A stretch of 13,106 nt of DNA from DASZZV01 sp035544835 (lineage in GTDB: Bacteria; Acidobacteriota; Thermoanaerobaculia; Gp7-AA8). Of this stretch, positions 6,430 to 13,106 are shown piece after piece. The stretch spans positions 1 to 13,106 of the forward strand of contig DASZZV010000124.1 of NCBI GenBank assembly GCA_035544835.1, given 5' to 3'. A model generated the notes under the pieces. The model did no database searches, had not been told where the DNA came from, and worked only from the letters and a program-made list of their open reading frames with translations. Every line of letters begins with the position of its first letter. Position 1 is the first letter of the stretch. Made by a program: the position numbers and the translations under genes.

Positions 6430-6435
6430 TAGAAT
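6430..6435 (+). promoter_or_regulatory. Likely -10 element of the glyQ operon
   Basis: TAGAAT ends 9 nt before the glyQ ATG at 6445, so the transcript would be leaderless or nearly so. No Shine-Dalgarno sequence is visible upstream of this ATG, which agrees. Confidence 0.4.
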
Positions 6436-6444
6436 GCGCGCTCG

Positions 6445-7374
6445 ATGCAGGGCCTCTCTTTTCAGGATCTGATCCTTCGTCTGCAGCAGTTCTGGTCTGC
6501 GCGCGGGTGCATGCTCGAGTATCCGATGGATCTCGAGGTGGGGGCTGGGACGATGCATCCGTCAACATTCCTGCGCGTCCTCGGCCCGGAACCCTGGAGA
6601 GTCGCCTACGTGCAGCCATCCCGGAGACCGGCTGACGGGCGTTACGGAGACAACCCCTTCCGGCTCGGGAAGCACTACCAGTTTCAAGTCATCCTGAAGC
6701 CTTCGCCTCTGGACGTTCAGGATCTCTACCTGGACTCTCTGCGCGCCCTGGGGCTCGACCTCTCCCGGCACGACATCCGTTTCGAAGAGGACAACTGGGA
6801 GTCTCCGACGCTCGGGGCATGGGGAGTCGGATGGCAGGTATTGCTCGACGGAATGGAGATCACGCAGTTCACCTACTTTCAGCAAGCCGGCGGCATTGAC
6901 CTCAAGCCTGTGTCGGCCGAGATCACCTATGGCCTCGAGCGGCTCACGATGTTCCTGGCCCGCAAGAGCTCGGTCTTTGATATCGAGTGGGGTGCGGGCG
7001 CTTCCTATGGCCCTGTCCGGAAGCAGGAGGAGTACGAATTTTCGAAGTACTACTTCGAACAGGCTTCGGTCGGCCTTCACTGGAAGCTCTTCGAACAGTA
7101 CGAAGAAGAGGCCCGTCGCTGTCTCGGGCTCGACGAACCGCTGGTTCTTCCTGCCTACGACTGGACATTGAAGTGTTCGCACGTCTTCAACACACTCGAT
7201 GCACGGGGAGCGATCTCTGTGACCGAGCGTGTCGGCGTCATCAAACGCGTCCGCGACCTGGCTTTGGGCTGCGCGCGCACCTATCTCGAGGCGCGTCGGA
7301 AACTGGGATTCCCGCTGCTCAGCGACGTACGACGGGAAGCTATTTCGCTCGATGTGGCTGGCTCGGGGCGATGA
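6445..7374 (+). CDS. glyQ: Glycyl-tRNA synthetase alpha subunit
   Basis: 309 aa, normal length for the alpha subunit of the bacterial alpha2beta2 enzyme, which charges tRNA-Gly with glycine using ATP in the cytosol. The N-terminus FQDLILRLQQFW and the signatures VGAGTMHPSTFLRVLGPEPW, YVQPSRRPADGRYG, YQFQVILKPSP, WEVGWQVLLDG-like (WGVGWQVLLDGMEITQFTYFQ) and ITYGLERL are diagnostic of this class II catalytic subunit. A small departure is Ser in VQPSRRP where Cys is common. The start has no ribosome site but a -10-like box just upstream. Its stop TGA overlaps the glyS start as ATGA, ensuring equal subunit synthesis. It is transcribed divergently from the large regulator. Confidence 0.97.
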   Translation: MQGLSFQDLILRLQQFWSARGCMLEYPMDLEVGAGTMHPSTFLRVLGPEPWRVAYVQPSRRPADGRYGDNPFRLGKHYQFQVILKPSPLDVQDLYLDSLRALGLDLSRHDIRFEEDNWESPTLGAWGVGWQVLLDGMEITQFTYFQQAGGIDLKPVSAEITYGLERLTMFLARKSSVFDIEWGAGASYGPVRKQEEYEFSKYYFEQASVGLHWKLFEQYEEEARRCLGLDEPLVLPAYDWTLKCSHVFNTLDARGAISVTERVGVIKRVRDLALGCARTYLEARRKLGFPLLSDVRREAISLDVAGSGR

Positions 7375-9449
7375 TGCAGGAGTACTTCTTCGAGTTACTC
7401 ACTGAGGAGATCCCGGCATGGATGCTCCCGCACGCAGGTCTTCGCGATCAGTTGCTTGCTCTCTGCGCCGAAGAGCTCGGGGTTGAGGACGAGTCCTCGG
7501 TCTCGATTGGCGCGACATCCCGCAGAATGTATTTCGCGCTGCACAGTCTTCCGGAGAAACAGACCGACCGTACCGAGGAAGTCAAAGGTCCTCCGAAGCG
7601 AGCTGCCTATGATGCCGAGGGAAAGCCGACCGCGGCACTCAACGGTTTCCTGAAGAAGAACAACGCTGCCGTTGCTGATCTTCTCGAGTCGTCCGATGAC
7701 TACATCCGCGTCAAACGCGTGATCGCCGGGAAGAGCACTGCCAACATTCTGGAGGTGAGAATTCCTCAGATCATCGAGGGTCTACGCTGGCCTAAGATGA
7801 TGCATTGGGGCGATGAGACCTTCACGTTCATCCGTCCCGTCCACTCCGTGATCTCCCTGCTGAACGGTGAGGTACTTACGCTCCACCTCCTCGGGACGCA
7901 GTCGGGCCGTGTCACCGTAGGGCACCGAACGCTTTCGAGTGGTCCGATCACGGTTTCGAGCTTCGCCGACTACAAAGAGAAGCTGCGCCAGTCAAAGGTC
8001 GTAATCTCGGAGAGCGAACGGGAGTCGATGATGCGAGAGCGCTGCGGCCAGCTCGCCGCCGAGGTAAACGGTACTCCTAACGAGGATTCCTCGATCTGGT
8101 CTCAATGGCGCTATCTCACGGAATATCCCGGAGTCGTCAGAGCGACCTTCCGCGACGAGTACCTGAGTCTTCCCGAGGAAGTGTTGATCACCGTGATGCG
8201 CGTTCATCAGAAGCAACTCCCGATCATGGCCGGCAAGCACCTCACCAGCTCTTTCCTTGCCGTCATGGACAACGAGGGTGATCCGGACGGGAATGCCGCC
8301 ATCGGCAATGCCTTCGTCACCAACGCGCGCTTTGCCGACGCCCGGTTTTTCTATGAGACCGATCGCCGTAGAAAACTTGCCGAACGGGACCAGGAGCTTT
8401 CTCATCTCCAGTTTCAGGAAAAGCTTGGCGACTATCTCGTCAAGTCACTGCGTATCGAGAAGCTTGCTCGTCTTATCGGACAGTCTGCAGGGATCGATCC
8501 CGCTGCCGCCGCCGTTGCCGGCCGCCTTTCCAAAGCTGACCTCGTCACCGAGATGGTGAAGGAATTTACCGATCTGCAGGGGCAGGTAGGCGGTATCTAC
8601 CTCCGCGAGGAGGGGCAGCCGCCCGAAGTCTGGAAGGCCGTTTACGATCACTACCTGCCGGTCTCGCTCGATGGCGCTCTCCCTCGAACGATCGAGGGGG
8701 CGATTGTGTCGCTGGCCGACAAGGCCGACACCCTGGCCGGTTTCTTTCTCGTGGGAATCCGACCCTCGGGATCGAAGGATCCATTCGGTCTCCGCCGCGC
8801 CGCTCAGGGAGCGGTGCAGATTCTTCTGAACGATCAACTCTGGACGCTGCGCGCCGACGTGACGTCTTTGGTGAGTAGCGCTTTGAGCCAATACGATCGG
8901 ACGGGTGGGCCGGAGGTCGAGAGCGCGCTGCTCGATTTTGTCGCCGAGAGAGTTCGAACGGTTCTGGAGACGGAACGTTTTGGTCTGGCCTATGACGAGA
9001 TTGCCGCGGCTATGGCGTCCGGTTGGACGGCATCGCTGCCCGACCTTGCTCAGCGCGCGCAGGCGGTTCGTGAGATTCGGCGCGAGAAGGATTTTCTCTC
9101 CCTGCTCGATTCCGCGAAGCGCATCAGCAACATCACCGCCGGCTCTGAAGAGAGTCTCCTGCGTCCCGAGCTCTTCGAGCATCCGAGCGAGAAGCGGCTC
9201 AACGACCTCACGGCCATCGTTGCTGACCAGATCGAGGAGCTGACCGGCGACCGGCGCTACCTCGAGGCGCTCCGATCGTTCGCAGGCCTCGCTCCGGAAT
9301 TGGAGACCTTCTTCAATGATGTCATGGTGATGGTCGAAGACGAGAGCGTGAAGCGTAATCGCCTGGCACTCTTGCGCAGGGTCGGTGGATTGGCCTCGAA
9401 GATTGCCGACGTCACAAAGATCGTGGTGGATCGCAGCGACTATCGATGA
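7371..9449 (+). CDS. glyS: Glycyl-tRNA synthetase beta subunit
   Basis: 692 aa from ATG 7371, the typical size; ATG 7374 directly behind it is an equivalent start. The beta subunit binds the tRNA and completes the alpha2beta2 enzyme. Recognisable segments in order are EYFFELLTEEIPAWML at the N-terminus, EVKGPPKRAAYDAEGKPTAA, LRWPKMMHWGDETFTFIRPVH, SKADLVTEMVKEFTDLQG, SLADKADTLAGFFLVGI with PSGSKDPFGLRRAAQG in the HD-like region, and a C-terminal DALR-type anticodon-binding domain ending in FFNDVMVMVEDESVKRNRLALL. It overlaps glyQ by 4 nt and the following lipoprotein gene by 4 nt (ATGA at 9446-9449), so all three are translationally coupled. Confidence 0.97.
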   Translation: MMQEYFFELLTEEIPAWMLPHAGLRDQLLALCAEELGVEDESSVSIGATSRRMYFALHSLPEKQTDRTEEVKGPPKRAAYDAEGKPTAALNGFLKKNNAAVADLLESSDDYIRVKRVIAGKSTANILEVRIPQIIEGLRWPKMMHWGDETFTFIRPVHSVISLLNGEVLTLHLLGTQSGRVTVGHRTLSSGPITVSSFADYKEKLRQSKVVISESERESMMRERCGQLAAEVNGTPNEDSSIWSQWRYLTEYPGVVRATFRDEYLSLPEEVLITVMRVHQKQLPIMAGKHLTSSFLAVMDNEGDPDGNAAIGNAFVTNARFADARFFYETDRRRKLAERDQELSHLQFQEKLGDYLVKSLRIEKLARLIGQSAGIDPAAAAVAGRLSKADLVTEMVKEFTDLQGQVGGIYLREEGQPPEVWKAVYDHYLPVSLDGALPRTIEGAIVSLADKADTLAGFFLVGIRPSGSKDPFGLRRAAQGAVQILLNDQLWTLRADVTSLVSSALSQYDRTGGPEVESALLDFVAERVRTVLETERFGLAYDEIAAAMASGWTASLPDLAQRAQAVREIRREKDFLSLLDSAKRISNITAGSEESLLRPELFEHPSEKRLNDLTAIVADQIEELTGDRRYLEALRSFAGLAPELETFFNDVMVMVEDESVKRNRLALLRRVGGLASKIADVTKIVVDRSDYR

Positions 9450-10678
9450 AAAGGCTCCTTGCAGCTGCCGCTCTTCTCTTTCTCATCGGATGCAGGAAAG
9501 CGGAGCCGCCGGTTTTCAAGCACGTCGAAATGTCCCTTCCAACTCCTGACTACAAGCTTGCCTCCGACAATCTGCTCGACATCATGCACGGAGCGACCGT
9601 GGTGTACCGGACGGGAGAGCTCTCGCTTCAAAGCTCCGCACAACAGGCTTTTGACGGCGACTACCAGACCGCCTGGGGGTCACCTCCGCTCGATCCTGTC
9701 CAGAGCGCCGTCGTCGCTCTCCGGGCTCGGTCACGAGTTTCAAAGGTGGGACTCGTCGCTACCGACACGCCGGAGATTCCGAAATTAGTGAAGTCGGTGC
9801 GAATCGAAACGTCACTTGACGGGGTCGGGTTTCTGCCGCTCACCTCGATCGAAGTGACGTCCCGACGCGATCGTGACCCCCGTGCTGCTCCTCCTACGGA
9901 GGCTGCCTACATTCGCGTGACGATGGTGCGAAATCTCGGTGGAGACAACGTGGTGGAAATTCCCCAGATACAGCTGTACGGCGAAGAGCTTTCTGTGTCC
10001 GGTCGGCCTGAGCTTTCTGGCGAGTGGAAGTTGAATGGGGACCGTCTCTTTCTGAGCCAGAAGGGAAACCTTCTGGAAGGCTACCTTCTGCATGGAGCCC
10101 CTTTCTTCATCGATGGGGGTTACGACGGTCGGAGCTTTCGCTTTGCCTGGAGCCGGCGCAACCAGTATGGCCTCGGTATCATGACCGTTGATCCGAGTGG
10201 GACTCACATCAGCTCCTGCGAATGGCATCTCCATAATGTGCATTACAGCTTTCAGATGGAGAGCTGGTTCGGCGAGAAGGTCAGTGAGAACAAGATTCAC
10301 GGGGAGCGCCCTGACAGCGTCGCGGCCTACATCGTCCTCACGGGCGCCTTTCCTTTGTACGGCTTGCGATTCGACGGGGGCGGAACATTGGACGCCGCCG
10401 GAAGCTCGGCCCAGCTCGAACGCGTGGTGGGCCTGCTGAAGCGAGGGGGCAGGGTTCGCTTCTCCGCGCACGAGATGCGTGAGAGCTCCGAGGCTGCCAA
10501 TCACGCCCGCGCACAGAAGGAGCTCGATGGTCTCCGAGCTGCCCTCGAGTCGCTCCACGTGCCCATGACCAGCCTCGAGTTCGCCGTAGCTGACAAGGAA
10601 AACACCATAGTGCCGATCCGCCAGCCGATTCAGAGGTACATGTACAGCCGGATCGATCTCGAACGGGTGGGCAGGTAG
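9446..10678 (+). CDS. Lipoprotein with discoidin-like domain and degenerate OmpA-like C-terminus
   Basis: 410 aa. The N-terminus MKRLLAAAALLFLIGC is a lipoprotein signal with lipobox LIGC, giving lipidated Cys16; the protein should be anchored in a membrane facing the periplasm. Residues about 45-185 look like an F5/8 type C (discoidin, galactose-binding-like) domain: AFDGDYQTAWGSP, then KSVRIETSLDGVGF and YIRVTMVRN. A middle beta-rich segment (about 190-290, SGEWKLNGDRLFLSQKGNLLEGYL) is unassigned. The last 85 residues (LERVVGLLKRGGRVRFSAHEM... HARAQKELDGLRAALESLHV) follow the layout of an OmpA-like peptidoglycan-binding domain but lack the GHTD signature. The start overlaps the glyS stop, and TAG is at 10676-10678. 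Substrate and partners are unknown. Confidence 0.85.
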   Translation: MKRLLAAAALLFLIGCRKAEPPVFKHVEMSLPTPDYKLASDNLLDIMHGATVVYRTGELSLQSSAQQAFDGDYQTAWGSPPLDPVQSAVVALRARSRVSKVGLVATDTPEIPKLVKSVRIETSLDGVGFLPLTSIEVTSRRDRDPRAAPPTEAAYIRVTMVRNLGGDNVVEIPQIQLYGEELSVSGRPELSGEWKLNGDRLFLSQKGNLLEGYLLHGAPFFIDGGYDGRSFRFAWSRRNQYGLGIMTVDPSGTHISSCEWHLHNVHYSFQMESWFGEKVSENKIHGERPDSVAAYIVLTGAFPLYGLRFDGGGTLDAAGSSAQLERVVGLLKRGGRVRFSAHEMRESSEAANHARAQKELDGLRAALESLHVPMTSLEFAVADKENTIVPIRQPIQRYMYSRIDLERVGR

Positions 10679-10766
10679 CCGACGGCACTTGAGAGAATGA
10701 GGCAACCTTGTCATCCTGAGCCGGGGACAGCGTGGTCGCTGCCACTGAGAAAAGAAACTGAATGGG

Positions 10767-10889
10767 TGTCATCCCGAGCCGCAGCGAGGGATCTGGGCGG
10801 GGGCCTTAGACCCTCGGCAATCGAAAATGTTCGCGAGCACTACGATGGAAGGGCCCCGCCCAGATCCCTCGCTGCGGCTCGGGATGACA
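10767..10889. repeat. Large inverted repeat, 36-bp perfect arms
   Basis: The arm at 10767-10802 is the exact reverse complement of 10854-10889, with a 51-nt spacer. Each arm begins at the outer end with TGTCATCCCGAGCCGCAGCG. As RNA it would fold into a very stable stem. It belongs to an interspersed palindromic repeat class and may also act as the 3' end of the glyQS-lipoprotein transcript. Confidence 0.85.
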
Positions 10890-10928
10890 CATCGGGGAAC
10901 CCGCATAGTATTTACGCGGCTTTACCGA

Positions 10929-11030
10929 GCTTGTCATCCTGAGCCGCAGCGAAGGATCTCAAGATATAGCGATCTGAATTCAGATCCTGCTGCTGGAGAT
11001 CCTTCGCCGCGGCGGCTCAGGATGACAAGC
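10929..11030. repeat. Second inverted repeat with nested palindrome
   Basis: The arm 10929-10960 is matched by the reverse complement of 10996-11030, which differs by a 3-nt GCC/GCG insertion and one further base. The spacer holds a perfect 16-bp palindrome GATCTGAATTCAGATC at 10971-10986. The arms start with the same TGTCATCC core as the first pair but carry CTGAGC in place of CCGAGC, so they are a diverged copy of the same element. Confidence 0.8.
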
Positions 11031-11130
11031 ACGTTTCTTTCCCTCATCGGCGACGCAGCGTCGTCCCTTGCTCGGGATGACAAGCTCGTTTCCTTCCCTC
11101 ATCGGCGATGCAGCGTCGTGCCTTGCTCCG
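11021..11130 (+). repeat. 55-bp tandem direct repeat, two copies plus a stub
   Basis: Unit one spans 11021-11075 and unit two 11076-11130, with 50 of 55 positions identical. A third copy begins at 11131 but diverges after GATGACA. Each unit starts inside a reversed TGTCATCC core, so the duplication probably arose within the repeat element. Two near-identical copies are too few, and lack spacers, for a CRISPR array. Confidence 0.8.
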
Positions 11131-11163
11131 GATGACATCCTGTCCCCTCTTCCCTCTTCCTGC

Positions 11164-11169
11164 TACGAT
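11164..11169 (+). promoter_or_regulatory. Possible -10 element of ppdK
   Basis: TACGAT lies 31 nt before the ppdK ATG, giving a leader of about 24 nt that holds GGAG (11186-11189) and GAGG (11193-11196). No firm -35 box is seen in the C/T-rich stretch upstream. Confidence 0.3.
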
Positions 11170-11200
11170 GACCGCCATTCATTCTGGAGCGTGAGGACCG

Positions 11201-13106
11201 ATGACTCGCTACGTCTACTTCTTCGGAAACGGTAAGGCCGACGGCAGCGGAAGCATGAAAGAGCTTCTCGGCGGGAAGGGTGCGGGCCTGGCCGAGATGA
11301 CGAATATCGGCGTCCCGGTACCACCCGGATTCACGATCTCCACCGAGTCCTGCACGTACTACTACGAGCATAGCCGGGCGTATCCGCCCTCGCTTCAGGA
11401 AGAGGTGACGGCGAATCTCCGAGCGCTGGAGAAGAGCGTGAATCGCACCTTCGGCGATGCGGAACGCCCCCTCCTGGTATCGGTTCGATCGGGTGCCCGC
11501 GCCTCAATGCCGGGGATGATGGATACGATTCTCAATCTTGGGCTCAACGACCAGACGGTTGAAGGCCTGGCCCGCTCTTCAGGTGATGCGCGATTCGCTT
11601 TCGATTCTTATCGGCGCTTCATTCAAATGTACTCCGACGTCGTTCTCGAAATCGATCGTGAGGAGTTCGAGCACCTTCTTACGCAGCTCAAGGAAGAAGA
11701 GAAAGTCTCGACTGATCCCGAGTTGTCAGGGGAGGCTTTGCGCCGGCTGGTGGTTTCGTACAAGGCCCTGGTCGAGAAGAAGCTCGGTCATGGTTTTCCC
11801 CAGGACGTCCTCGAGCAGCTGTGGGGCGCGATCGGCGCCGTCTTCAGCTCATGGCAGAACCAGCGGGCCATTACCTACCGTCGCTTGAACAACATTCCCG
11901 ATCACTGGGGAACTGCTGTCAACGTGCAGTCGATGGTCTTTGGAAACATGGGATCCGATTGTGCGACCGGTGTCGCCTTCACTCGCAATCCCTCCAACGG
12001 CGAGCGGAAGTTCTTCGGAGAGTTTCTCCCCAACGCGCAGGGCGAAGACGTCGTAGCGGGGATCCGGACGCCGCTGCCAATCTCGAAAGATCAGGACAAC
12101 GCCACCGGTGGGTCCCTCGAAGAGACCATGCCCGGCGTCTACTCGCAGCTCGTCGACGTCTACAAGAAGCTCGAGTCGCACTACCGCGATATGCAGGACA
12201 TCGAGTTCACGATCGAGTCGGGAAACCTTTATCTGCTTCAGACGCGAACCGGGAAACGCACCGGTTTCGCGGCCGTGAAGATCGCCTGCGACATGGTCGA
12301 CGAAGGGTTGATCGAGCCGAAAGAAGCCGTCGAGCGAGTAGAGGCCGGCCAGATCGTGCAGTTGCTGGCTCCGGTCTTCGACGCCAGGGCAAAGAGCGAA
12401 GCGCTCGCTGGCGGGCGTCTTCTCGCCAGGGGTTTGCCAGCCGGGCCCGGAGCCGCAACGGGACGGATCTTCTTCAGCGCCGAGCGTGTCGTGGAGATGG
12501 CCAGGATGGCCGACCCTGTCATTCTGGTTCGAATCGAGACGTCGCCGGAGGACATCTCCGGGATGCATGCTGCCGCCGGAATTCTCACGACCCGCGGGGG
12601 ACTGACCAGTCACGCTGCCGTCGTTGCCCGGGGGATGGGCAAGCCCTGCATCGTCGGCTGCGGAACCGTTCGGGTCGATTACAGCCGCGGCGAGCTTCGT
12701 GTCGAGGGCCATCCAGCTCTGGAAGAGGGCGACTGGCTGTCGATCGACGGCAGCACCGGTGAGGTGTTGAATGACCGCATCACCACGCGATCGTCCGAGG
12801 TCATCCAGGTGCTCATCGAGGAGTCGATGCGCCCCGAGGACTCGGAGACCTATCGCAACTTCGACCGGATGATGAAGTGGGCCGACTCGATGCGGAAGAT
12901 GGGAGTTCGCTCCAATGCCGATACACCCAACGACACGCGCGTGTCGCGACTGTTTGGAGCGGAAGGCATCGGTCTCTGCCGGACCGAACACATGTTCTTC
13001 CAGGAGGAGCGCATCCTGGCGGTCAGGGAGATGATTCTGGCCCGGAATGAGGAAGGGCGGCGGAAAGCGCTGGCGAAGCTGATCCCGTATCAGCGCGAAG
13101 ACTTCC
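11201..13106 (+). CDS. ppdK: Pyruvate, phosphate dikinase (3' partial)
   Basis: 635 codons are present of an enzyme that is usually about 870-900 aa; the gene runs off the window. It interconverts pyruvate + ATP + Pi with phosphoenolpyruvate + AMP + PPi in the cytosol. Visible parts are the N-terminal ATP-grasp domain with GGKGAGL at 24-30, SVRSGARASMPGMMDTILNL from about residue 93, and LLQTRTGKRTG near 345. The swivelling phosphohistidine domain has GGLTSHAAVVARGMGKPC, with catalytic His471 and the adjacent Thr469 that PPDK regulatory proteins phosphorylate in other organisms. The start of the PEP/pyruvate TIM barrel is RLFGAEGIGLCRTEHMFF. The start ATG 11201 follows GAGG with 4-nt spacing. 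Upstream is the repeat-rich gap, so it has its own promoter. Confidence 0.96.
   Translation, partial: MTRYVYFFGNGKADGSGSMKELLGGKGAGLAEMTNIGVPVPPGFTISTESCTYYYEHSRAYPPSLQEEVTANLRALEKSVNRTFGDAERPLLVSVRSGARASMPGMMDTILNLGLNDQTVEGLARSSGDARFAFDSYRRFIQMYSDVVLEIDREEFEHLLTQLKEEEKVSTDPELSGEALRRLVVSYKALVEKKLGHGFPQDVLEQLWGAIGAVFSSWQNQRAITYRRLNNIPDHWGTAVNVQSMVFGNMGSDCATGVAFTRNPSNGERKFFGEFLPNAQGEDVVAGIRTPLPISKDQDNATGGSLEETMPGVYSQLVDVYKKLESHYRDMQDIEFTIESGNLYLLQTRTGKRTGFAAVKIACDMVDEGLIEPKEAVERVEAGQIVQLLAPVFDARAKSEALAGGRLLARGLPAGPGAATGRIFFSAERVVEMARMADPVILVRIETSPEDISGMHAAAGILTTRGGLTSHAAVVARGMGKPCIVGCGTVRVDYSRGELRVEGHPALEEGDWLSIDGSTGEVLNDRITTRSSEVIQVLIEESMRPEDSETYRNFDRMMKWADSMRKMGVRSNADTPNDTRVSRLFGAEGIGLCRTEHMFFQEERILAVREMILARNEEGRRKALAKLIPYQREDF

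Larger units (their letters stand above)
10679..11200. other. 522-bp repeat-rich intergenic region before ppdK
   Basis: No convincing gene is present. The region holds seven copies of a 13-bp core, TGTCATCCnGAGC: forward at 10709, 10767 and 10932, and reversed at 10877-10889, 11015-11027, 11070-11082 and 11125-11137 (the last with one mismatch). These make two long inverted pairs and a tandem duplication, listed separately. Short open frames across it are by-products of the repeats. Confidence 0.75.

Noticed and set aside
11021..11137. CRISPR array
   Set aside because: There are only two 55-bp adjoining units with no spacers of uniform length and no cas genes; they belong to the palindromic repeat family of this gap.

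Overview
The window is GC-rich bacterial chromosome with long ORFs and tight gene packing. Split glyQ/glyS genes, pyruvate phosphate dikinase, and interspersed inverted repeats built on a TGTCATCCnGAGC core point to an Acidobacteriota-like genome. That placement is an inference from gene style only. UGA is a genuine stop here: glyQ, glyS, the antitoxin and the toxin all end in it and the long housekeeping genes carry none internally.

Left region (1-2420). The Pro/Thr-rich tail of a forward gene ends at 176 and is followed by a hairpin shaped like a tRNA T-arm/acceptor minihelix. On the minus strand lies a two-gene operon: a secreted cupin (start 2192), then a fusion of a DUF2652/cyclase-like domain with an ArsM/UbiE-type methyltransferase. 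The methyltransferase appears to stop at 497-499 (UGA). The same frame continues for 71 conserved-looking codons to 281, and the UGA sits where arsenite methyltransferases carry a conserved arsenic-binding cysteine. A 7-bp, 5-nt-loop hairpin follows 9 nt later and fits the bacterial SECIS geometry. I read this as a selenoprotein.

Middle region (2420-6444). A type II toxin-antitoxin pair on the plus strand separates the operon from a very large minus-strand regulator (6358 to 2990), made of an AfsR/SARP-like DNA-binding and BTAD domain, an NTPase and TPR repeats. This regulator also looks split by one in-frame UGA (3827-3829). The frame resumes at once with TPR-like sequence for 278 codons, and the UGA is followed by a second perfect hairpin whose 5-nt loop starts at exactly the same distance (nucleotide 17 after UGA), with the same UG loop start. 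The most economical reading is a selenocysteine-containing transcriptional regulator of 1122 aa next to a selenocysteine-containing methyltransferase. A selenium-dependent regulator-plus-enzyme module of this kind is the main discovery candidate.

Right region (6445-13106). glyQ, glyS and a lipoprotein with a discoidin-like domain and a degenerate OmpA-like C-terminus form a translationally coupled operon with two ATGA overlaps. The 522-bp gap after it is packed with the TGTCATCC-type repeats: two large inverted pairs, a 55-bp tandem duplication and seven core copies. The window ends inside ppdK, with 635 codons present.

No selA, selB, selC or selD is in the window, so the selenocysteine reading depends on those genes being elsewhere in the genome.
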